From an uncultured Lachnospiraceae bacterium (GTDB lineage Bacteria; Bacillota; Clostridia; Lachnospirales; Lachnospiraceae), in contig UQWA01000026.1 in NCBI GenBank assembly GCA_900544685.1, positions 1 to 41,487 on the forward strand: 41,487 nucleotides of DNA, read 5' to 3'. The notes beneath the pieces were generated by a model, which had not been told where the DNA came from, did not search any database, and worked only from the letters and a program-made list of their open reading frames with translations. Shown piece by piece: positions 16,975 through 22,927 of this stretch; position 1 is the first letter of the stretch, and every line of letters begins with the position of its first letter. The position numbers and the translations under genes are program-made.

Positions 16975-18174
16975 TCAATCAGCAAATACCCATTTCTCCA
17001 AACGTTCAAATGCCTCTTCCACCAGCTGTCTTGGCAGTGCCAGGTTCATGCGGATACCGTATTCCCCGTGAAATGGTCTGCCATCCTGCCAGATGACACC
17101 GACTTCCACCCCTTTTTTCTGCAGCTCATCAATGGTAATGTGGTGAGTCTCGCACCATTTCTGACAGTCTAAAAACAACATATAAGTTCCCTGCGGTCTG
17201 GATACTTCCACTCCTTCAAAGTGTTCTCTGATGTATTTGTATGCAAAATCCACATTTTCTGTCAGTACCTGACGCAATTCATCTACCCACTGCATTCCGT
17301 CTTCACTGTACCCGCCAATCAGTGCATACATGGACAGTACATTCATGGTATTATAATGGGACAGTGAGGATTCCTTGCGGATTCTTTCTCTCAGATACGG
17401 ATTGTAAATAATATGATAGCTTCCCACCAGACCTGCCAGATTGAAGGTCTTGGACGGTGCATACATGGCAATGGTACGCATCTTCGCATCCTCAGAAATC
17501 ATCTGCGTCGGAATATGCCGGTAACCGGTCAGGGTCAGATCGGACCAGATCTCATCTGATACCACATACACATCGTATTTGCGATACAGCTCCATGGCTT
17601 TTTCCAGCTCCCATCTCTCCCAGACTCTTCCGCATGGATTGTGCGGTGAGCAGAGTACCGCTGCATGGATATGCTCTTCCTTTATTTTCTTTTCCATATC
17701 TTCATAATCCATGCGCCAGATGCCATCCGCATCCTGCTTCAGACTGCTCAGGACCAGATGGTAGCCGTTATTTTCCAGAGAATGGGTAAATCCGATATAG
17801 GTTGGTGCATGTACAAGGATCTTGTCGCCCTTAGAGCAAAGCACATTCATAGCACTGACTACACCGCCCAGCACACCATTCTCATAACCGATGGCTTCCT
17901 TTGTCAGACCTTCCACACCGTTTCTGACATGCTGCCAGTTGACAATAGAATCATAATATTCTGCCCTTGGCTCAAAATATCCATACGCTGCATGTTCTGT
18001 CCTCTTAATGATTGCTTCCGGAATCGTCGGTACCGTCTGGAAGTTCATATCCGCAACCCACATGGGAATCACAGAAAATCCTTCCTTCACCTGTACATCA
18101 CTGTATGGAATATTATCCACCGCAATAGCATCCATGCCTCTGCGGTCCATAATGGTTGTAAAATCGTATTTCAT
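16975..18174 (-). CDS. patB: PatB/MalY-type PLP-dependent cystathionine beta-lyase
   Basis: A 399-residue fold-type I PLP enzyme of the MalY/PatB class, which cleaves C-S bonds of cystathionine or cysteine and sometimes acts as aminotransferase. Seen: SVIPMWVADMNFQTVPTI near the N-terminus (substrate-contact motif of this class), AYGYFEP, VLCSPHNPCGRVW, VVSDEIWSDL (Asp207 for the PLP nitrogen) and MYAPSKTFNLAGL with the Schiff-base Lys242. Length is typical. It follows the yhcH-like gene by 20 bp and is probably co-transcribed from the promoter at 18708-18736. The true substrate, and a link to amino-sugar metabolism, are not shown by the sequence. Confidence 0.92.
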   Translation of the reverse strand: MKYDFTTIMDRRGMDAIAVDNIPYSDVQVKEGFSVIPMWVADMNFQTVPTIPEAIIKRTEHAAYGYFEPRAEYYDSIVNWQHVRNGVEGLTKEAIGYENGVLGGVVSAMNVLCSKGDKILVHAPTYIGFTHSLENNGYHLVLSSLKQDADGIWRMDYEDMEKKIKEEHIHAAVLCSPHNPCGRVWERWELEKAMELYRKYDVYVVSDEIWSDLTLTGYRHIPTQMISEDAKMRTIAMYAPSKTFNLAGLVGSYHIIYNPYLRERIRKESSLSHYNTMNVLSMYALIGGYSEDGMQWVDELRQVLTENVDFAYKYIREHFEGVEVSRPQGTYMLFLDCQKWCETHHITIDELQKKGVEVGVIWQDGRPFHGEYGIRMNLALPRQLVEEAFERLEKWVFAD

Positions 18175-18194
18175 TGAGTCTCTCCTGCTGTTTT

Positions 18195-18650
18195 TTATGC
18201 TACTTTAATCTTTAATACAATCTTGCGAAATGTTCCGGTTCCTTCAATATCAATGCTTGGCATATGTGCATCATGAGGCATTACAGCATAAAACATACCT
18301 TCTGTCACCTTCGCCGGCTGACCTCCCTGTCCGTAAAATACAATATCTGCATCTTCTTTGTATGGAACAGTTATTTCCAGTCCGTCAATATCTGTATAAT
18401 AAACCACTTCCCCGCCTTTCAGGAAAATCTGTACATCCATATATCTGCGGTGTGCTTCCAGTTTGCCCTCTTCATACGGTCTGGTATGACCTTCCTGTAC
18501 CAGTGCAAAAGCAGTTCCTGCCGGAAGGGATTCACACTCATATCTTCCTGGCTCAGCGTCTTTCAGACTCAGCGCAAAATCAAATGCTTCTTTCCAGTTT
18601 GGTACAAAATTATTATATACATCTCTTCTGTCAATACGGTCTACGATCAT
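18195..18650 (-). CDS. YhcH/YjgK/YiaL family protein, sugar anomerase-like (NanQ family)
   Basis: A 151-residue single-domain beta-sandwich protein. The family pattern is clear: EAHRRYMDVQIFLKGGEVVYY (metal-binding His and Glu) and MFYAVMPHDAHMPSI (second His pair), ending FRKIVLKIKV. E. coli YhcH/NanQ is an N-acetylneuraminate anomerase; other members sit with various sugar operons. Its placement back-to-back with nagB and nagA suggests an amino-sugar or sialic-acid role, but no sialate genes are in the window. Start has GGCACGGAG upstream. First gene of a two-gene transcript with patB. Confidence 0.88.
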   Translation of the reverse strand: MIVDRIDRRDVYNNFVPNWKEAFDFALSLKDAEPGRYECESLPAGTAFALVQEGHTRPYEEGKLEAHRRYMDVQIFLKGGEVVYYTDIDGLEITVPYKEDADIVFYGQGGQPAKVTEGMFYAVMPHDAHMPSIDIEGTGTFRKIVLKIKVA

Positions 18651-18707
18651 CTCCGTGCCCTCTCTTTTTCTTATTTTCAGGTAATTCTCTGTATACCTGC
18701 TATATTA

Positions 18708-18736
18708 ACTATATGCTTTTTCCAAATATGATGCAA
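18708..18736 (-). promoter_or_regulatory. Promoter of the yhcH-like/patB transcript
   Basis: Minus-strand -35 TTGCAT (18731-18736), 17-base spacer, -10 TATAGT (18708-18713). The -35 lies within one arm of the inverted repeat at 18729-18754, a likely operator arrangement. Confidence 0.65.
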
Positions 18737-18754
18737 GTCAGGATTTCTGCATCA
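18729..18754. promoter_or_regulatory. Inverted repeat between divergent promoters (candidate operator)
   Basis: TGATGCA (18729-18735) and TGCATCA (18748-18754), perfect 7-bp arms 12 bases apart. One arm overlaps the -35 of the leftward promoter, and the repeat is upstream of the nagB promoter, so a regulator here could act on both. Confidence 0.45.
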
Positions 18755-18769
18755 AAAATTATTTTCCGG

Positions 18770-18798
18770 TTGTTTTTTCCTGTCATAACAGGTAAGAT
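18770..18798 (+). promoter_or_regulatory. Promoter of nagB-nagA with palindrome in the spacer
   Basis: TTGTTT (18770-18775), 17-base spacer, TAAGAT (18793-18798). The spacer contains the perfect palindromic pair CCTGT-CATA-ACAGG (18779-18792), positioned where a repressor would block RNA polymerase. Confidence 0.5.
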
Positions 18799-18809
18799 AA
18801 ATGTAAACA

Positions 18810-18844
18810 TACTGTATCTGTAATTCCATAGAACAGATACAGTA
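18810..18844 (+). promoter_or_regulatory. Inverted repeat in the nagB leader
   Basis: TACTGTATCTG (18810-18820) and CAGATACAGTA (18834-18844), perfect 11-bp arms around 13 bases, just after the predicted start site and 14 bases before GGGGG of the ribosome-binding site. It may be an operator or an mRNA stem-loop. It does not look like the TGGTCTAGACCA-type site known for Bacillus NagR. Confidence 0.6.
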
Positions 18845-18870
18845 AATTCATCTTTAGGGGGATTTTTATT

Positions 18871-19599
18871 ATGGTTATTTATCGTGCTGCAGATTACGCT
18901 TCCATGAGCCGTAAAGCTGCTAACATTATCTCTGCTCAGGTTATTATGAAGCCTGACTGTGTACTTGGGCTCGCAACCGGTTCTACACCGATCGGTACTT
19001 ATAAGCAGCTCATCGAATGGTACAACAAGGGGGATCTGGATTTTTCCAGAGTAACCTCTGTGAATCTGGACGAATACAAGGGACTGTCCGGTGACAATGA
19101 CCAGAGCTATCGTTACTTTATGAACCACAATTTCTTTGATCATATCAATATCGACAAGGCAAGAACCTTTGTTCCTGACGGTACCGATCCTGACAGTGAA
19201 CATGCCTGCGCAAGATACAATGAGATTATCCGCGAGGCAGGCGGCATTGATCTTCAGCTTCTTGGACTGGGCCATAACGGACATATCGGATTCAACGAAC
19301 CGGGTTCTGCATTTGAAAAAGAGACACACTGCGTCGATCTGACAGAACGCACCATTGAGGCCAACAAGCGTTTCTTCGAAAAAGAAGAAGATGTACCACG
19401 CCAGGCTTACACTATGGGTATTAAGACTATCATGCAGGCAAAGAAGATCCTTCTGGTTGTTTCCGGAGAAGATAAAGCAGAGATCGTAAAGACTGCCTTC
19501 CAGGGTCCTGTCACACCTGCTGTTCCGGCTTCTATTCTTCAGCTTCACAATGATGTAACCATCGTAGCAGATGAAGCCGCTTTGAGTAAGATGGAATAG
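18871..19599 (+). CDS. nagB: Glucosamine-6-phosphate deaminase
   Basis: A 242-residue cytoplasmic enzyme turning glucosamine-6-phosphate into fructose-6-phosphate and ammonia. Motifs: GLATGSTPIGTYKQLIEW (phosphate binding), SVNLDEYKG with Asp67, SYRYFMNHNFFDH, and GLGHNGHIGFNEPGSAF with His138 and Glu143. The short 242-residue form is usual in Firmicutes and lacks the C-terminal allosteric part of the E. coli enzyme. Start follows TTAGGGGGA. It is first in a two-gene operon with nagA, separated by an 80-bp gap holding a long palindrome. Confidence 0.96.
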   Translation: MVIYRAADYASMSRKAANIISAQVIMKPDCVLGLATGSTPIGTYKQLIEWYNKGDLDFSRVTSVNLDEYKGLSGDNDQSYRYFMNHNFFDHINIDKARTFVPDGTDPDSEHACARYNEIIREAGGIDLQLLGLGHNGHIGFNEPGSAFEKETHCVDLTERTIEANKRFFEKEEDVPRQAYTMGIKTIMQAKKILLVVSGEDKAEIVKTAFQGPVTPAVPASILQLHNDVTIVADEAALSKME

Positions 19600-19604
19600 C
19601 CAGT

Positions 19605-19652
19605 TGGGGACGGAGTTTCCTGGCTCATTAAAGCCAGGAAACTCCGTCCCCA
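19605..19652. repeat. 21-bp perfect palindrome (REP-like) between nagB and nagA
   Basis: Arms 19605-19625 and 19632-19652 are perfectly complementary over 21 bp, starting TGGGGACGGAG and ending CTCCGTCCCCA, with a 6-base CATTAA loop. It begins 5 bases after the nagB stop and has no T-tract, so it is not a standard terminator. The GGGGACGG end resembles REP-type palindromes linked to Y1 transposases in Firmicutes, an assignment from memory that needs a search. Confidence 0.85.
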
Positions 19653-19679
19653 TTGGTCCATGACGAAAGGAGTTATCGC

Positions 19680-20825
19680 ATGATTTTACAGAGTAAACGT
19701 GTCTGGATTGCCGGTCAGTTTGTTCCGGCACAGATTGAGATGAAAGATCAGAAAATTGTGAATATTCTGCCATGGGGCACTGTCAAATATGATGAAGACT
19801 GGGGAAATAACCGTATTCTTCCTGGTTTTATTGATATTCATACTCACGGTGCCTATGGATTTGACACCAATGATGCAGATCCGGAAGGACTGGCTTACTG
19901 GACTTCTCACATCCCACAGGAAGGAGTTACTTCTTTTCTCCCAACTACCGTTACACAGATGCCGGATGTTCTGACCAGAGCTGCTGCCAATGTGGCTTCT
20001 GTCATTGAGAATGGATATGAGGGTGCTGAGATCCTCGGCATCCATTTTGAAGGCCCGTTTCTGGATATGAATTATAAAGGGGCACAGCCGCCGGAAGCCA
20101 TTGCCGTCCCGACCGTAGAACAGTTTCGCATCTATCAGGAAGCTGCAAGGGGTTGGATTAAGTACATTACCTTAAGCCCGGAACATGATAAAGATTTTGC
20201 CCTGACCAAATACTGCGCACGTCACGGTGTAGTTGTCAGCATGGGACATTCTTCTTCTGATTACGAGACAGCACTGATGGCTGTGGCTAATGGTGCCTCT
20301 TCCATGACTCATGTATACAATGGTATGACTCCCCTTCATCACCGCAAACCGGGACTGGTCGGCGCTGCTCTCCGTATTCATGATCTGTACGGTGAGATCA
20401 TCTGTGACGGTCATCATTCTCATCCTGCTGCCCTTGGCATCTTTTTCCAGGCAAAAGGATCAGAGCGCAGCATTATGATCTCTGATTCTCTCCGGGTAAA
20501 ACATGCCCCTGCAGGTGGTCATTATCAGTTAGGTGGTCACGATATTGAAGTAGGAGAAGATGGTCTTGCCCGTCTGACCGGTACTGATACCATTGCCGGA
20601 AGCACTATGGCAATGAATCAGGGTCTGCGTGTTCTGATTGAAGAGGCCGGAGTTCCGGTACTTACTGCCATTCATGCCTGCACACTGAATCCTGCACGCA
20701 TCCTGAAAGTAGACAACCGCAAGGGGCAGATCTGCGCCGGATACGATGCTGACCTTGCCATTCTGGAAGACGATTATTCCGTGGCTGCAACCTACTGCTG
20801 TGGAATTAAGGCATACAGCAAATAG
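19680..20825 (+). CDS. nagA: N-acetylglucosamine-6-phosphate deacetylase
   Basis: A 381-residue amidohydrolase that removes acetate from GlcNAc-6-P, feeding NagB. Seen: ILPGFIDIHTHGAYGFD (HxH at residues 54-56), the metal ligand Glu of GIHFEGPFLDMNYKGAQ, GVVVSMGHSSSDYE, MTHVYNGMTPLHHRKPG, EIICDGHHSHP and the catalytic Asp in IMISDSLRVKHAPAG, then DTIAGSTMAMNQGL. The start at 19680 has AAAGGAG at good spacing; an in-frame ATG at 19653 has none and falls at the palindrome's edge. With nagB it completes the route from GlcNAc-6-P to fructose-6-P. Confidence 0.95.
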   Translation: MILQSKRVWIAGQFVPAQIEMKDQKIVNILPWGTVKYDEDWGNNRILPGFIDIHTHGAYGFDTNDADPEGLAYWTSHIPQEGVTSFLPTTVTQMPDVLTRAAANVASVIENGYEGAEILGIHFEGPFLDMNYKGAQPPEAIAVPTVEQFRIYQEAARGWIKYITLSPEHDKDFALTKYCARHGVVVSMGHSSSDYETALMAVANGASSMTHVYNGMTPLHHRKPGLVGAALRIHDLYGEIICDGHHSHPAALGIFFQAKGSERSIMISDSLRVKHAPAGGHYQLGGHDIEVGEDGLARLTGTDTIAGSTMAMNQGLRVLIEEAGVPVLTAIHACTLNPARILKVDNRKGQICAGYDADLAILEDDYSVAATYCCGIKAYSK

Positions 20826-20832
20826 AAAGCAA

Positions 20833-20891
20833 AATAACCCGGTCTGTTCTATTCGATGACATTTTTCATCTGTCGAACAGTTCCGGGTTAT
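20833..20891. terminator. Probable bidirectional terminator between nagA and the LysR gene
   Basis: ATAACCCGG pairs with CCGGGTTAT, CTGTTC with GAACAG and GATGA with TCATC, in a long nested stem. On the minus strand the stem is followed by TTATTTTGCTTT, favouring termination of the LysR transcript; on the plus strand the tail is only TATATC. Confidence 0.6.
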
Positions 20892-21072
20892 ATCAGATGT
20901 GAGATGACTCCCACCGCTTTAGGTGGCGAGGAGCAAATTAGTATCAGTGGTGGGAGTCAATCCCCCATCTGATATAGCCTCCGGCAGGATTGCAGAGATG
21001 CGCAAAAGAAATATGTCATGCTTTGCATGACGCGCATCTCGCAGCAAAAATGCCGAGGCATTCTTGAATATT
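20889..21072. repeat. Dispersed stem-loop repeat, long copy (possible IS200/IS605-end remnant)
   Basis: Four nested or serial stems: TATATCAGAT/ATCTGATATA (20889-20898, 20967-20976), GACTCCCACC/GGTGGGAGTC (20906-20915, 20949-20958), GAGATGCGC/GCGCATCTC (20995-21003, 21032-21040) enclosing GTCATG/CATGAC, and AATGCC-GA-GGCATT (21049-21062). The two outer parts recur at 40497-40568 with the middle missing. It has no coding capacity and lies between convergent genes. Single-strand-type stem-loops with no flanking duplication suggest IS200/IS605-type ends, but no transposase or TnpB is nearby. Confidence 0.7.
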
Positions 21073-21085
21073 TCTGAAAACCAGT

Positions 21086-22018
21086 TCATCCCTGTGGATT
21101 CTGAATTCCCAGATACTTCTGAATTTTCTCAATATACAGATTTCCCATATTGCTTAGTGCCATGTTTTTCCGCACAATATAACCAATCTCCATCGTGGTA
21201 TTACGGTTGTATTCATCGTCGGAAAATGGTACTGCAATATAATCTGTACCGTTTAATTCTTCGCAGATGATACCGGAGCAAAGGGTATATCCGTTCAGTC
21301 CCACCATCAGATTCAACATGGTGGCACGGTCATTTGCCCTGATGATTCTGGAATATTCGTTGGTGGACAGAATCTCTTCTGCGAAATAGAAGGAACCGTT
21401 GTCTCCCTGTTCAAAAGACAGACAGGGATACGGATCTAACTGTTCAAAGCAAATGGATGTTTCCTTTGCCAGCGGATGATTTTTCCAGAGATACACATAT
21501 GCCTGACAGTCAATCAGATGATGAAACTCCAGCCCTGCCGAACTGAACAGTTTCTGAATGGCTTTCCGGTTAAAATCGCAGAGATACATCACGCCGATCT
21601 CACTTCGCATGGTGCTGACATCGTTGATGACATCTCTGGTCTTTGTTTCACGGATGGCAAATTCGTACTGGGACATATCATAGCTCTTTACCATATCTAC
21701 AAACGCTTTCACTGCAAAAGAATAATGCTGTGTGGATACACCGAATTTCTTTTTATAAGATCCGCCTTTTCCGTATTTTTCCATGACACTCTGATACTGT
21801 CCATAGATTTCCTTGGCGTGTAAAAGGAACTCTGCCCCGTCATTGGTCAGGGTTACCCCTTTTCCACTGCGGTTAAAAATCGTAATTCCCAGTTCTTTTT
21901 CCAGTTCTTTTACTGCACTGGTCAGAGACGGCTGTGACACATACAGCAGTTCCGATGCTTTATTTAAAGAACCGGTCTCCGAAATGGTAATAATATAATT
22001 TAACTGCATTAATGTCAT
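21086..22018 (-). CDS. LysR-family transcriptional regulator
   Basis: A 310-residue regulator. The N-terminal winged helix-turn-helix is typical: MQLNYIITISETGSLNKASELLYVSQPSLTSAVKELEKELGITIF, with FNRSGKGVTLTNDGAEFLLHA closing the domain, then a linker helix and a periplasmic-binding-like effector domain (about residues 90-300). The start at 22018 follows GAGGGAAACGATC; an upstream extension into the alarmone synthetase gene is not real. It starts 12 bp after that synthetase gene, so both should share one mRNA, an uncommon pairing. LysR targets are often the neighbouring divergent gene, but nagA here is convergent, so the target is not evident. Confidence 0.92.
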   Translation of the reverse strand: MTLMQLNYIITISETGSLNKASELLYVSQPSLTSAVKELEKELGITIFNRSGKGVTLTNDGAEFLLHAKEIYGQYQSVMEKYGKGGSYKKKFGVSTQHYSFAVKAFVDMVKSYDMSQYEFAIRETKTRDVINDVSTMRSEIGVMYLCDFNRKAIQKLFSSAGLEFHHLIDCQAYVYLWKNHPLAKETSICFEQLDPYPCLSFEQGDNGSFYFAEEILSTNEYSRIIRANDRATMLNLMVGLNGYTLCSGIICEELNGTDYIAVPFSDDEYNRNTTMEIGYIVRKNMALSNMGNLYIEKIQKYLGIQNPQG

Positions 22019-22029
22019 GATCGTTTCCC

Positions 22030-22794
22030 TCAGTCTTCCCGGAATCTGGATTCGCTTAGTTTTGTTCTCAGTGCCTGCATGCGGGTATCTACAGATGACA
22101 ATATCTGCGCACATTCCGCCAGTTCATTGCTGATAGATTCTTCCTCATTTTCCGGGATACTTTTTTTATAGCGTAATTTATGTTCCTGGCTCGCCCACAG
22201 GTCCATGGCCAGTGTACGGATCTGCACCTCCACCTTCATCTGGCGTTTTTCATTCTGAAGGAAAATCGGTACTTGAACAATCAGGTGAAGACTGCGGTAT
22301 CCGCTGTCTTTGGGATAACGGATGTAATCCTTCTTTTCCAGCAGAGTAATATCATCCTGCTGAAGGAGACAGTCCGCCAGCATATAGACATCCTCCACAA
22401 AGGAACAGATAACACGCACTCCTGCAATATCATCAATCTCACGCTCCATATTTTCCAGCGTAACCGGAATTCCCTTGCGGCCCATTTTTTTCAGAATGCT
22501 GTCCTGGGATTTCAGTCTGCTTTTGATCGTCTCTATGGGATTACGGTCATATTTTAAAGAAAACTGTTCACTGAGCACCTTAAATTTGGTCTCGATCTCC
22601 ATAATGGCACAGCGATAATAAGCATTCATCTGCTCAATTGGTTCCAGACGTCTGGATATCCGGTCCAAAACCTTTTCATTTGCCAGGAAATTGTCCATCA
22701 GCCTGCTGTCTTTCATTCGTTCCGTAATCTTATCTTCCATAGTCTCCCGTATTCTTCCGTCCAGTTGTTCTCTTATTTTATGAATATTACCCAT
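22030..22794 (-). CDS. relQ: Small alarmone synthetase ((p)ppGpp synthetase, RelQ/YjbM-like)
   Basis: A 254-residue single-domain RelA/SpoT synthetase that makes (p)ppGpp from ATP and GDP or GTP. Seen: an N-terminal helical region, KSRLKSQDSILKKMGRKG (ATP-binding loop), NMEREIDDIAGVRVICSFVEDVY with the metal-binding Asp, KDYIRYPKDSGYRSLHLIV (G-loop, Tyr stacking GTP) and VEVQIRTLAMDLWASQEHKLRYKK. There is no hydrolase, TGS or ACT domain. It would adjust growth and stress responses by transcriptional control of its amount. No strong ribosome-binding site precedes the chosen ATG, only GGATAAG, so the start is less sure than the rest. Confidence 0.9.
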   Translation of the reverse strand: MGNIHKIREQLDGRIRETMEDKITERMKDSRLMDNFLANEKVLDRISRRLEPIEQMNAYYRCAIMEIETKFKVLSEQFSLKYDRNPIETIKSRLKSQDSILKKMGRKGIPVTLENMEREIDDIAGVRVICSFVEDVYMLADCLLQQDDITLLEKKDYIRYPKDSGYRSLHLIVQVPIFLQNEKRQMKVEVQIRTLAMDLWASQEHKLRYKKSIPENEEESISNELAECAQILSSVDTRMQALRTKLSESRFRED

Positions 22795-22861
22795 TTTTTC
22801 TTATCCAATACGTTATATGCCGCATTCTGCTCCTTTTTATACTATTTAGCCTGTAAAACCG

Positions 22862-22891
22862 GAAAAACTCTGGCATATTCTGCCAGAGTTC
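22862..22891 (-). terminator. Terminator of the glgA transcript
   Basis: Minus-strand AACTCTGGCA, loop GAATA, TGCCAGAGTT followed by TTTTCC (stem 22866-22890). It lies between glgA and the alarmone synthetase gene. Confidence 0.85.
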
Positions 22892-22927
22892 TTCCTTCGA
22901 CTTTCATCTCAGAGCAGAAATGCTCAG

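Noticed and set aside
18709..19773. Minus-strand open frame of 354 codons across nagB
   Set aside because: Antisense to nagB, with no homology-like motifs; nagB is certain.
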